Program-made: the position numbers and the translations under genes
The notes under the pieces: model-generated
What the model was told of the DNA's origin: nothing
What the model saw: only the letters and a program-made list of their open reading frames with translations
Databases searched by the model: none
NCBI GenBank assembly: GCA_965208015.1
Contig: OZ242309.1
Span: 1,426,001-1,490,000 of the forward strand
DNA length: 64,000 bases
Direction: 5' to 3'
From: Bin87 sp965208015
Lineage (GTDB): Bacteria; Chloroflexota; Dehalococcoidia; Lucifugimonadales; UBA3495
Shown: piece by piece, positions 1-8,937 of the stretch
Layout: each line of letters begins with the position of its first letter
How positions within the stretch are numbered: the first letter of the stretch is position 1

Positions 1-49
1 TAGCGCAAGTTTAGATACGCAGTCAATTGGGCGAGTAAAAACACCAGCG

Positions 50-1615
50 ATGGCAACACAAAACACCCCACCCGCCGGCCGGGTCATCATGGTCCAGGGT
101 ACGGCGTCCCACGTCGGCAAGAGCGTGCTGGTGTCGGCGCTGTGCCGCATATTCCGCCAGGACGGGCTGCGGGTAGCACCGTTCAAAGCGCAGAACATGT
201 CCAACAACTCGTACGTCACGCCGGACGGCGGCGAGATCGGCCGTGCCCAGGCCGTCCAGGCCGAGGCCGCCGGCGTTGAGGCCCAGGTGGAAATGAACCC
301 GGTTCTGCTCAAACCGGAAGCGGACAGCCACGCCCAAGTGGTGCTGATGGGGCGTCCCCTGACCTCTGCCCGAGCGCGCGACTATTTCGATCTGAAAGCC
401 ACCCTCTGGGAATCAGTATCCAATTCGCTGGACGTTTTGCGCAGCCAGCACGACGTGGTTGTCATCGAGGGGGCGGGCAGCCCGGCGGAGATCAACCTGA
501 AAGCCACCGAGATCGTCAACATGCGGGTCGCGCTTCACGCCAACGCGCCGGTGCTGTTGTGTGGAGACATCGACCGGGGCGGAGTTTTCGCGTCGCTGGT
601 TGGGACGCTGCAACTGCTGGACGACGCGGAGCGTGACCGGGTCAAGGGTCTGCTGATAAACAAGTTCCGCGGCGACGTTTCGCTGCTGACCGACGGCCTG
701 ACCTGGCTGGAAGACTATACTAACAAGCCGGTGGTGGGCGTGGTTCACCACTTCCGGGACATACACATTCCCGAAGAGGATTCGGTGGCCCTGGACTTCA
801 CGCCGCCCCATGCCTCCTCGCCTGACGTGCTGGACGTGGCGGTAGTGCAGGTTCCCCACATTTCGAACTTCGACGACTTCGACCCGCTGGCCCGGGAGCC
901 GGGAGTCTCGCTGCGATACGTGCAGAGCGGTGACCGGCTGGGTAAGCCGGACCTGGTCATTTTGCCGGGCAGCAAGACGACCATCCCCGACCTGATGTGG
1001 ATGGAGCACCAGGGGTTGTCCCAGGCTGTGGTGGGCGCAATGGAACGCGGTTCCTCAATCATCGGCATCTGCGGCGGCTACCAGATGCTGGGGAAGACAC
1101 TGCTGGACCCGCACCGCATTGAGTCCTCAATCGGGGCGGCGGACGGCCTCGGGCTGCTCCCCCTGGTGACCACCTTCGCCGGCACCAAGGAGACGCACCG
1201 GGTGGAGGCCACGGTGCGGAACGAGGCCGCCACGCGCGGGCACCTGATGTCCGGCGCCGACGGCGAGACGGTAGTGGGATATGAGATACACATGGGCCGA
1301 ACCGCGGGCGAAGGCATCATCCCCCCATTCGCCGTGGTTGACCGCGCCGATGCCGCCGTCACTCCGGAGACCGCGTTCGACGGCGCGCTGGACGCCAGCG
1401 GTCGCGTCATGGGTACCTACATCCACGGGCTGTTCCACAACGCCGGCGTCCGCCGGGCCATCCTGGAAGAACTGGCCCGGCGCAAAGGCGCAGCGCTGCC
1501 CGATGGGGTGGATGTGGCCCGCGACCGGGAGTACGACCGGCTCGCCGACTGGGTGCGTGACAGCCTGCGCATGAACCTGGTCTACGACATGGCGGGGCTC
1601 ACGCCGGCGCTATGA
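50..1615 (+). CDS. cobQ: Cobyric acid synthase, glutamine-hydrolysing
   Basis: Amidates the b, d, e and g side chains of adenosylcobyrinic a,c-diamide in cobalamin synthesis (EC 6.3.5.10, cytosolic). The 521-residue length is normal for CobQ. The N-terminal dethiobiotin-synthetase-like ATPase domain opens with GTASHVGKS (residues 17-25). The C-terminal class I glutaminase-like domain carries the nucleophile Cys341 in ICGGYQ and His459 in YIHGLFHN. The stop overlaps the ATG of the next gene (ATGA), so cobQ and cobU are translationally coupled. The gene starts only 50 bases into the window, so any upstream cobalamin genes or riboswitch lie outside. Confidence 0.97.
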   Translation: MATQNTPPAGRVIMVQGTASHVGKSVLVSALCRIFRQDGLRVAPFKAQNMSNNSYVTPDGGEIGRAQAVQAEAAGVEAQVEMNPVLLKPEADSHAQVVLMGRPLTSARARDYFDLKATLWESVSNSLDVLRSQHDVVVIEGAGSPAEINLKATEIVNMRVALHANAPVLLCGDIDRGGVFASLVGTLQLLDDAERDRVKGLLINKFRGDVSLLTDGLTWLEDYTNKPVVGVVHHFRDIHIPEEDSVALDFTPPHASSPDVLDVAVVQVPHISNFDDFDPLAREPGVSLRYVQSGDRLGKPDLVILPGSKTTIPDLMWMEHQGLSQAVVGAMERGSSIIGICGGYQMLGKTLLDPHRIESSIGAADGLGLLPLVTTFAGTKETHRVEATVRNEAATRGHLMSGADGETVVGYEIHMGRTAGEGIIPPFAVVDRADAAVTPETAFDGALDASGRVMGTYIHGLFHNAGVRRAILEELARRKGAALPDGVDVARDREYDRLADWVRDSLRMNLVYDMAGLTPAL

Positions 1616-2181
1616 GCTCGATACACCTGGTATTGGGCGGCATCCGGTCGGGGAAAAGCGCTTACGCGGAACGGTTGGCAGCCGAAATCGCCGGACCCGA
1701 GCCGGTGCTGTACGTTGCCACCGGCATCGCCGTCGACGCGGAGATGGAGGAGCGCATCCAACGACACCGGCAGCGGCGACCCCGGAACTGGCAAACCCTC
1801 GAAGCTCCGCTCAACCCGGTGGGCGCGTTGCAGGATCATTCGCAAACCACGGATCCCCCCGTAGACCTGCTGCTCGATTCGATGGACGTTTGGGTGTCCA
1901 ACCTGATGCTCCAGCACGAGACGACTCCGCGGATGGAGCTGGAAGCCCGCATCGTGGGCGCGGTGCGTCGCTTTGCGGATTACATCCGGGAGACTGATCA
2001 CCAAGCGGTGATCGTCAGCAGCGAAGTCGGCCATTCGCTGATCGCCACTACCACGATGGGCCGCCAGTTTCAGGATCTGCTGGGCACGGTGAACCAGGCG
2101 ATGGCGGAGGCTGCCGACCAGGTCACCATGGTGGTCGCCGGCTTGCCGGTTGCAATCAAGCCCATGCCGGCCGCTCGCTGA
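1612..2181 (+). CDS. cobU: Adenosylcobinamide kinase / guanylyltransferase
   Basis: Bifunctional enzyme that phosphorylates adenosylcobinamide and then transfers GMP to it, activating the nucleotide loop of cobalamin. The P-loop GGIRSGKS lies at residues 9-16. The family motif around the guanylylated histidine is represented by RIQRHRQRR with His52. Later conserved stretches are LDSMDVWVSNL and VVAGLP. The length of 189 residues is typical. The ATG overlaps the cobQ stop by 4 bases, marking an operon. Confidence 0.96.
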   Translation: MSSIHLVLGGIRSGKSAYAERLAAEIAGPEPVLYVATGIAVDAEMEERIQRHRQRRPRNWQTLEAPLNPVGALQDHSQTTDPPVDLLLDSMDVWVSNLMLQHETTPRMELEARIVGAVRRFADYIRETDHQAVIVSSEVGHSLIATTTMGRQFQDLLGTVNQAMAEAADQVTMVVAGLPVAIKPMPAAR

Positions 2182-2210
2182 TTGGCAGCAGGCGGCGATG
2201 CGACAGCGCG

Positions 2211-3125
2211 ATGACTGACGAGACATTGGGAACCGCTTCAGTTCTGGCTCCGGGAACCTGCGGCGAACTGGTGCAGGGCATGACCGGCGGAACGCATTTC
2301 TTGGTGACCTGTCCCATCAACCAGTTTTCGCGAGCCACGGTGACGCTGCGTATCGCCGGTTCCGCGGAAGCGGCGGGAATCGTCCGGGGCATAGACCATT
2401 TGCCCAAAACCCGACAGGCCGTGTCGCAAGCGTTGGCAAAGTTGGCTCCGCACCTGGAAGTTGCCGGCCTAACCGCGGAGGTTGCCATCGCCAACCCGAT
2501 ACCCGCCGGCAAGGGCATGGGTAGCAGCAGCGCGGACATCACCGCCGCAGTGTGCGCGACGGGCAAAGCCGCAGGTGTCGATTTGTCGCCGGATACCGTG
2601 GCAAGAATCGCCCTGGAGGTGGAGCCGACCGACGGCGTGATGTTCCCCGGCATCGCCATGTTCGATCATCGCCAGGGCAAAATTGTCGATCTGCTTGGGC
2701 CTCCTCCGCCGATGGAGGTGATCGTCATCGACCGCGGTGGTCAGGTGGACACTCTGGAGTTCAACCGGATCGATCGCGAGGAGCATTGGCAGTCGGCCGC
2801 CGATGCCACCACTGAAGCCCTGGCGCTGGTGCGAGAAGGCATCCGCCGCTGCGACCCGGAACTGGTGGGTCGAGGGGCGTCCATCTCGGCGCGGGCAGGG
2901 CGGCCGGATGACGCCGCCCCGTGGGTGGAGCGGGCGTCGGATTTAGCCGCTGAATTCGGCGCTGTGGGCGTGAACGTGGCCCACAGCGGCACGGTGGTAG
3001 GCATCCTGCTCGACGCCCGGAAACGCCAAAGCAAGCCGGCATACCGAGAAGCGCAACGCACGTTTGCAGCCGCGGAGAGCGTGCAGCACTTTCGGATTAT
3101 CGGCGGGGGAGCGCGGACGGTCTAG
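2211..3125 (+). CDS. pduX: GHMP-family kinase, PduX-like L-threonine kinase
   Basis: Probably phosphorylates L-threonine to O-phospho-threonine, the precursor of the aminopropanol linker of cobalamin. The PduX hallmark APGTCGELVQG is at the N-terminus. The GHMP ATP-binding loop NPIPAGKGMGSSSAD falls in the middle of the first domain. The gene lies 29 bases behind cobU on the same strand, so genomic context fits cobalamin assembly better than other GHMP substrates. The 304-residue length matches the family. The assignment rests on motif and context; the substrate itself cannot be read from sequence. Confidence 0.87.
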   Translation: MTDETLGTASVLAPGTCGELVQGMTGGTHFLVTCPINQFSRATVTLRIAGSAEAAGIVRGIDHLPKTRQAVSQALAKLAPHLEVAGLTAEVAIANPIPAGKGMGSSSADITAAVCATGKAAGVDLSPDTVARIALEVEPTDGVMFPGIAMFDHRQGKIVDLLGPPPPMEVIVIDRGGQVDTLEFNRIDREEHWQSAADATTEALALVREGIRRCDPELVGRGASISARAGRPDDAAPWVERASDLAAEFGAVGVNVAHSGTVVGILLDARKRQSKPAYREAQRTFAAAESVQHFRIIGGGARTV

Positions 3126-3150
3126 CGGATAGGAGCAGTACCTTATCATG

Positions 3151-4242
3151 CTAAGACGTGCTGCCACGCTGGCTGTGGCCTTTTTCATACCGGTATCCAC
3201 TTGGATACAGGCATACCTTGCCGATTTCCGCCCCGCACTTGGGACAGGGATAGTCACGATTCTGGTGGCGCGATGCGTTTCGGCCCGTAGCCGGCTGGGG
3301 CTTCCTGTCTGCTCCGCCAGCCTGCCTTTGCATCTGCGGGCGCGCAGTCCGATGCGCAGCTGGTTCCCGGTCACAAAACAGGAACTGGCCGGCGTAGCCT
3401 GCATAGGGCCCGAAGTAGATTTGCGCCCATTGTAAGATCCTAGGATCAGAGGGAGGCTTTTCCCATCCAAACCACCGCTCGTTCACCAGTCTTCTAATGT
3501 GTGTGTCTATAGGGAACGCTTCCAGTTTGTCCAGAGACATGAGAGCGACGCAATCGGCAACCTTGGGACCGATTCCGTCATACTGCATCAACCGTGACTT
3601 CGCGTCCAGGTAAGGAATTATCTCGAAGTTTGCGAGATCAATCCCCGTATCAGCAACACGGCTGGCAGCCAAGACTACGTGCGGGGCTCTGAACCCCAGC
3701 CTTAGCTCACGCAACTTGGCATCAGTCGCTTCGGCCAGCCGCCAAGGCGATGGAAAAACAAGTCGAGATTCGTCGCCCAAAGTGACCTGCTGCCCAAATT
3801 CGTCAGCCAGTGCTTCCACGCATCTACTGATGCCTTCGATGCTATTGTTTGCTGAGCAAATGTACGACACCATACATTCCCAGGCTTCTTGTCGAAGCAC
3901 GCGCATCCCAGAGTATTTGCGCACCAACTCAGCGATATGGTTGTCCCGGTTGCTTATGTTGGCGTAGATAGCCGCAACGTCGTCATCCTCCCGAAAGTAC
4001 CTGCGCAACATTACGTCTTCCTCATCACCAGCGACCCGTTCGCCGTGCGGCCCGCCCACGCGATACTCGACGCCGTTTTCGGTTTGGCGGATATGGATCA
4101 GGTTTTCGCCCAGCACACCGGAGAACCACTCGTTACCGTCACCATAGAAATCCGTCGGTAACTCGTACCACCGGAACGCCTGGCCCATTGTGAGGCTCAA
4201 AGCCAAGTCAAAGGGTTGCGTGATTTCGAGCTGCCGCGCCAC
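3151..4242 (-). CDS. OGG1-type 8-oxoguanine DNA glycosylase/AP lyase with C-terminal zinc-finger-like tail
   Basis: Base-excision repair of 8-oxoguanine. The N-terminal OGG_N-like domain (PFDLALSLTMGQAFRW) is followed by a HhH-GPD core with GIGPKVADC, catalytic Lys227, and Asp246 nineteen residues later. The Lys-Asp spacing equals that of human OGG1 (K249/D268). The last ~60 residues are not part of OGG1 and end in a Cys333-x2-Cys336-x7-Cys344-x11-His356 pattern that looks like a small zinc finger. Translation begins at a GTG (4242); the nearby ATG is out of frame. It is a divergent paralogue of the next gene and visibly less GC-rich, which suggests separate acquisition rather than recent duplication. 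Confidence 0.85.
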   Translation of the reverse strand: MARQLEITQPFDLALSLTMGQAFRWYELPTDFYGDGNEWFSGVLGENLIHIRQTENGVEYRVGGPHGERVAGDEEDVMLRRYFREDDDVAAIYANISNRDNHIAELVRKYSGMRVLRQEAWECMVSYICSANNSIEGISRCVEALADEFGQQVTLGDESRLVFPSPWRLAEATDAKLRELRLGFRAPHVVLAASRVADTGIDLANFEIIPYLDAKSRLMQYDGIGPKVADCVALMSLDKLEAFPIDTHIRRLVNERWFGWEKPPSDPRILQWAQIYFGPYAGYAGQFLFCDREPAAHRTARPQMQRQAGGADRKPQPATGRNASRHQNRDYPCPKCGAEIGKVCLYPSGYRYEKGHSQRGSTS

Positions 4243-4271
4243 CTCATTTCTCCAATTCAGATCCTATCACA

Positions 4272-4307
4272 GCATCCCGTTCATCCTGTTTATCCTGTTC
4301 ATCGATG
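4272..4307. repeat. Short dispersed repeat, CATCCTGTTTATCCTGTTCAT type
   Basis: Tandem-like TCATCCTG/TATCCTG units between the two glycosylase genes. The reverse-complement form (ATGGAT..ACAGGAT..) recurs near 25663 and 37037, each time between genes. Function unknown; probably a small dispersed repeat. Confidence 0.55.
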
Positions 4308-4318
4308 TAAATTATTCC

Positions 4319-5194
4319 CTACCGCCCCTCGCGCCGTCGCCCATGGAAGAGGTATTGCTGGGAATAGCCCGCGTATTGGCCGAAGTAGTCCTGCGCCCAC
4401 TCCACCATCGCGCGGTCGGGCGGCTTTTTCTGCATGGGGAAGTACCATTCCGCCAGCGCGCGACGCACCCAGACGTCCACGGGAAACGCCTGTAGCTTTT
4501 CCAGTGAGAATACCGCGATGCAGTCGGCGATCTTGGCGCCGATCCCGTAGCACTCCATGAGCCTGGACTTGGTTTCCGGATAGGGCAGGCGGACCAGTTC
4601 ATCCAGGTCAAGCTCGCCGTCGCAGACTCGTTGAGCGGCCGCAACCACGTAGGGCGCGCGGAACCCCAAGCCCAACTCCCGCAGGAACCCTTCCCCGGCG
4701 GAGGCCAGTTGTTCGGCCGACGGGAAGGTGTGTCGAACCTCGCCGACCAGCTCGAGTGGATCGCCCAGGCTGTCCGCCATGGCTTCCATGTTCTGATGGA
4801 TGCGCGGAATATTGGACGTGGCCGAGCAGATGAACGCCACCGTGCACTCCCAGGGGTCCTGCCGGAGAATGCGCAGCCCCGGATAACGGTTCACCATTTC
4901 CGCTACCCGCCGGTCCCGGCAGATATCGCCATAAATCGCCTCGATGTCGTCGTCGAGGCGGAAATAAGAGCGCAGCAGGCTTTTGAGCGACTCGGGGTTC
5001 GCGTCGTCACCAGCGCACGTTGCACGATATCGCACCCCTTCGGGTTCCTGGCGGACGTGGATGAGCCACTGGCCCAACACGCCCGAATACCAACCATCCC
5101 CCAGGTTTTTCCAACGGTGGGCCTGGCCACTTTCGAGGCTCTCCGCCAGGTCGAAGGGCTGGTCAATATCCAGGTGCACAGTCCGTTCCAGCAC
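4319..5194 (-). CDS. OGG1-type 8-oxoguanine DNA glycosylase/AP lyase (second paralogue)
   Basis: Same architecture as the neighbouring glycosylase but without the zinc-finger tail. It has an OGG_N-like start (PFDLAESLESGQAHRW) and a HhH-GPD core YGIGAKIADC with catalytic Lys221 and Asp240, again 19 apart. The frame stays open far upstream into dinG. I chose the GTG at 5194 because GGAG lies six bases before it and homology begins there, giving 291 residues. It follows dinG by 32 bases, so dinG and the two glycosylases may form a repair operon. Its GC content matches the chromosome, so this is probably the native copy. Confidence 0.87.
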   Translation of the reverse strand: MLERTVHLDIDQPFDLAESLESGQAHRWKNLGDGWYSGVLGQWLIHVRQEPEGVRYRATCAGDDANPESLKSLLRSYFRLDDDIEAIYGDICRDRRVAEMVNRYPGLRILRQDPWECTVAFICSATSNIPRIHQNMEAMADSLGDPLELVGEVRHTFPSAEQLASAGEGFLRELGLGFRAPYVVAAAQRVCDGELDLDELVRLPYPETKSRLMECYGIGAKIADCIAVFSLEKLQAFPVDVWVRRALAEWYFPMQKKPPDRAMVEWAQDYFGQYAGYSQQYLFHGRRREGR

Positions 5195-5226
5195 CGCTAA
5201 CTCCGCGCCCACTCCCGGAGTATCAC

Positions 5227-8070
5227 TCAGCCAGTGAGCGGACGATCCAGCTGCAGCCAGCGGGCCGCCTGGTCGCCAACGGTGTTCACGCTGGATCGTT
5301 CGACCGTGCAGGGCGGCAGCGCGTTCAGGAAGCGGTCGCCGTAGTTGGCCGTCTGAATGCGCCGATCCAGGATGACCACGGCCCCCCGGTCCACCTTGTT
5401 CCGAATCAGCCGGCCGAATCCCTGCCGGAACCGCAAGACGGCGGAGGGCACCTGGTAGTCGTTGAACGGGTTGTTGAACAGATTCCCCCGAGCTTTGACG
5501 ATGGGGTCTGTGGGCACCGGGAAGGGCAGGCGACACAGCAACAGCCCGCGCAGGATGCCCGACTCCATGTCCACGCCTTCCCAGAAACTGGCGGTGCCCA
5601 GCAGCACGGCGCGCGGGTCGGCGTGGAGCCGGTCGACGAGTTGCCGCGGGGTGCCGTCGATACCCTGGGCCAGGACGTTGATGCCCGCGGCGCGCAGCCG
5701 TCCTCGCACCTGAAACGAGGCGTCGCGCAGTGCACTGTGCGAGGTAAACAGAGCCATGAGATGGCCGTCCAGGGCCTGCGCCATGTTGAGGATCACCTGG
5801 GCGGTGCCCCGGGCGTGGTCGGCGCCGCGGCGCGGATCCGGAAGGTCGTCGGGCACCAGAAGCAGGGTGTTGCGCCGATAGTTGAACGGGCTGTCGACCA
5901 GCAGTTCGTCGCAATCATCAGGGAAGCCCAGGCGTTGGCGCAGGAACCCGAAGTTGCTGTCCGTTGCGAGGGTGGCGCTGGTCAAAACCACCGTCTCTTT
6001 CTGCTGGAACAGCATTTCGGACAGGATGGGGCCCACCGACAAAGGAGTGGAGTGCAGAGTGATGTTGCGCCGCACCATGTCTATCCACTGTATTAGTTCC
6101 TCGTCGTAGCGGCCGAAGACGGAGGCCAGACGGTCATTGAACTCGGACATCGTGTCGACGGCGCTGATGAGTTCGTTAGCCTGGCTGTCGTCAGACAGGT
6201 CGAATATTCCCTGGTCCACTAGCCTCCAGACATCGTTCAGGCGGTTCACGCTGTCGGCCATGAAGGTTGAGAACGATTCCCATTCGCGGGAGGTGGCGCC
6301 CCACTCACCACTCTGTCGCACCGAGGGTTCCAGGGACACCGGCTGCCGATCGTTGTCGCCTCGGGTGTGGGACTGGTACAGGCTTGTTATCGCAGCCCAC
6401 AGCTGCTGCCACGCCTGCAAGGCCTGGTTGCAACTGGCGGTGGCGTTGGTAAGCGCGTCCCTTCCCCGGCCGAGGTTTTCGTCGTAGGGTGACTGGTTGG
6501 CGATGGAGGTCAGATGCCGGAACAGGCGATAGACGCCGTCCAGCTCCTGCGGCAGATCATCCTCGGCGATTTCAAAGCCGAGTTGCCGGCTCGCCTCTTC
6601 CTCCAGGTGGTGGGCTTCGTCGACAATGAGGTGCTGGTAGTCTTGCAACACCGTGCCGCCGACGGCCAAATCGGCCAGCAGCAGGGCGTGGTTCACCACC
6701 AGGATGTTTGCCGCTTCGGCTCGCTGCCGGGCCTGACGCAGGAAACAGGGGGCACCGCCGCGGAACGACTGGCACACACCCTGGTTGTCGGCGCACACCC
6801 GCAACCAGGCCCGATGGTCTCCAAAGCCCAGGTTCAGGTCGGTTCGGTCGCCATTTTCCGTGTCGTCCAGCCAGACGGCCGTTTTGCCGAGAACCCGGGC
6901 CTCGTCCTCGGTCAAGGTGTCCGAGGCGCCGAGACTCGTCCACCGGCGCAGGCACACGTAGTTGGAGCGGCCCTTGAGCTGAGCCGCGCGAACCGCCCCC
7001 GGCTCCAGGATGCCGGCCTCTTCCAGGATGGATATAACCGCCGGTATGTCCTTGTCCATCAGCTGTTCCTGCAAGCTGATGGTGTTGGTGGATATAACCA
7101 CTCGGTGCCCGTGCGTGGCCGAGTAAAGAATCGCCGGGAGCAGATAGGCGATACTCTTGCCGATGCCGGTGCCGCCTTCGACGATCAGCTTTCGGCCTTG
7201 GTAGATGGCGCGCGTTACCGCCTTGAGCATCTCCGCCTGTTGCGGCCGGTTTTCAAACCCGGGGAAAGAGTTGGCGAAAACACCGCGGGGAGCCAGGAGG
7301 TCTTCGACCTGCTGCTCGGAAAGCTCGCGGCGTATGGCGTTGCCCTTTACCTCGCTGGCGCCGGTGGACAAACGCCGGGCAATGCTGTCCAGGTTCAATC
7401 CGTTGAGGCCGACGGCGCCGGTGGCTCCGGGCGCAGCGTTGGCGCCGGGCGCGTGGGGAACGAGCGCCTCCAGCAGGTCCGCTACGGAAGCGTTGGCAGC
7501 ACGGGCGGCGCGGGCAATGAACGCGACTTTAGCCGCCGGGTAAGATGCTCCCAGTTTCAGCAACTCATGGAAAACCAGTGCGGTGGTTTCGGCGTCGGCC
7601 ACGGCCCGGTGCGCCTGATTATGGTCGAGGTCCAGGTGCCGGGCGAGGGCGGTGAGATTATATTCCGGCAGGCTGGGCAGAAATATCGACGCCAGGTCCC
7701 AGGTGTTGTAACTCCGGTTCGTCAGGTGGAGACCGTGGGACGACAGGAACGCAAGATCGAAGGCGATGTTATGTCCGACAATGGGCAGATCACCGACGAA
7801 GGCGGCGAACTGTGTCGCCACTTGCTGGAACCGCGGAGCTCGCTCGATCTGGGCCGGGCTGATGGAAGTGAGTTGCTGGATGAAGGTGGGGATTTGGCGA
7901 CCCGGGTTCACGAAAGTCTGGTATCGCTCGGAAACATCACCGCCGCGAAACTTGACGGCTCCCACCTCGATTATGGCATCGGACTGCGCTTGAAGCCCGG
8001 TGGTCTCCAGGTCTACACATACGAACTCGCGCTCGAATATGTCACTTTGAGGCAACAGCGTCGGGGTCAT
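5227..8070 (-). CDS. dinG: DnaQ-like 3'-5' exonuclease fused to DinG-type helicase
   Basis: Superfamily 2 (XPD/DinG) helicase with an N-terminal DEDD exonuclease, the arrangement seen in Firmicutes-type DinG. The exonuclease motif DLETTG starts at about residue 20. Walker A GGTGIGKS is near residue 303 and the DEAHH box near 486. Four cysteines between them (in YVCLRR, VCADNQGVC and PCF) fit the 4Fe-4S cluster of this family. A GTG at 8073 directly precedes the ATG at 8070; I prefer the ATG, though no strong Shine-Dalgarno is visible. About 947 residues, full length. Confidence 0.93.
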   Translation of the reverse strand: MTPTLLPQSDIFEREFVCVDLETTGLQAQSDAIIEVGAVKFRGGDVSERYQTFVNPGRQIPTFIQQLTSISPAQIERAPRFQQVATQFAAFVGDLPIVGHNIAFDLAFLSSHGLHLTNRSYNTWDLASIFLPSLPEYNLTALARHLDLDHNQAHRAVADAETTALVFHELLKLGASYPAAKVAFIARAARAANASVADLLEALVPHAPGANAAPGATGAVGLNGLNLDSIARRLSTGASEVKGNAIRRELSEQQVEDLLAPRGVFANSFPGFENRPQQAEMLKAVTRAIYQGRKLIVEGGTGIGKSIAYLLPAILYSATHGHRVVISTNTISLQEQLMDKDIPAVISILEEAGILEPGAVRAAQLKGRSNYVCLRRWTSLGASDTLTEDEARVLGKTAVWLDDTENGDRTDLNLGFGDHRAWLRVCADNQGVCQSFRGGAPCFLRQARQRAEAANILVVNHALLLADLAVGGTVLQDYQHLIVDEAHHLEEEASRQLGFEIAEDDLPQELDGVYRLFRHLTSIANQSPYDENLGRGRDALTNATASCNQALQAWQQLWAAITSLYQSHTRGDNDRQPVSLEPSVRQSGEWGATSREWESFSTFMADSVNRLNDVWRLVDQGIFDLSDDSQANELISAVDTMSEFNDRLASVFGRYDEELIQWIDMVRRNITLHSTPLSVGPILSEMLFQQKETVVLTSATLATDSNFGFLRQRLGFPDDCDELLVDSPFNYRRNTLLLVPDDLPDPRRGADHARGTAQVILNMAQALDGHLMALFTSHSALRDASFQVRGRLRAAGINVLAQGIDGTPRQLVDRLHADPRAVLLGTASFWEGVDMESGILRGLLLCRLPFPVPTDPIVKARGNLFNNPFNDYQVPSAVLRFRQGFGRLIRNKVDRGAVVILDRRIQTANYGDRFLNALPPCTVERSSVNTVGDQAARWLQLDRPLTG

Positions 8071-8103
8071 CACGATGAACTGCCCGCGGGGTCGGAAGCG
8101 CGA

Positions 8104-8808
8104 CTACGCCGAGCGCAGGCGATATGGCCGCAGCGATCCCTGCCGGAGCCCTTCCAGCGGGCGGAAGTCCCCACGATGGAGCGCGGTGAGGAACTGGGCC
8201 TCGTCGAAGATCTCGTCGGGGAACTCGGTGACGAATTTGCCCAGCCCGTGGGTGCTGTGAGCGTCACTGCCTCCGGTGACCGGAAGGTCCAGACGGTGGG
8301 CGACATCAGCGGCAAAGCGATTTTCCTCATCCGACGTGCCGCCGTTGGCTATCTCGATGGCGTCGACCAGCTTGAATACCGGATGCCCCATGGCCGTCTC
8401 GGCGTCCTGCGGGATCGGCTCGTTGGGATCCGGATAGAGATACGGACGGGTGCGGTGGTGCTGTCCCAACACGCCTCGGAACGGGTGCGCCGAGACCACG
8501 AAGCCGCCGGCGGCGTGGGCCGCCTTGCTCAATTCCTCGGCGCGATGGAAGCCGCTTTGGTAGCGATCCACGCCGAAAGCCAGGATGTGGCCCATGTTGG
8601 TGTCCGCTTCCATGGCCCGGATCAGCACTACGTTATGTTTTGCGGCGAAGGCGGCAAATTCGTGCCGGTCCCAGGGTCCGGCGTGTTCGGTGATGCACAG
8701 GCCGCGCAATCCCAAGCGTTCTGCCTCAAGGATCAGGTCTTCGGGCGAAAGGCTGGAATCGGCGCTGCCTTTGGTCGTATGAATGTGTAAATCAAAAATG
8801 CGCGACAT
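8104..8808 (-). CDS. PHP-domain metal-dependent hydrolase
   Basis: A polymerase-and-histidinol-phosphatase (PHP) fold protein, predicted phosphoesterase. Metal-binding motifs are visible in order: FDLHIHTT near the start, CITEHAG, VSAHPFRG and GGSDAHS. The ATG at 8808 is chosen because the PHP fold begins five residues later and AGGG precedes it; the frame extends further upstream without homology. It lies 33 bases upstream of dinG on the same strand, hinting at shared transcription. The substrate is unknown. Confidence 0.85.
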   Translation of the reverse strand: MSRIFDLHIHTTKGSADSSLSPEDLILEAERLGLRGLCITEHAGPWDRHEFAAFAAKHNVVLIRAMEADTNMGHILAFGVDRYQSGFHRAEELSKAAHAAGGFVVSAHPFRGVLGQHHRTRPYLYPDPNEPIPQDAETAMGHPVFKLVDAIEIANGGTSDEENRFAADVAHRLDLPVTGGSDAHSTHGLGKFVTEFPDEIFDEAQFLTALHRGDFRPLEGLRQGSLRPYRLRSA

Positions 8809-8937
8809 AAGCCCTAACAGTCTATGCCCAGCCCGAAACGCCGTCAACGCCCGACTCGTCACGGCCGATGGTTAGCCTCTGATAGAATGCCGGCGAATCG
8901 CTCCCTGAAAGGGCGACATTCCCAGGAGATGAATGAG

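Noticed and set aside
6514..8790. Long plus-strand open frame (758 codons)
   Set aside because: Antisense shadow of dinG and the PHP gene in GC-rich DNA; no family features, no Shine-Dalgarno, and the minus-strand genes are unmistakable.
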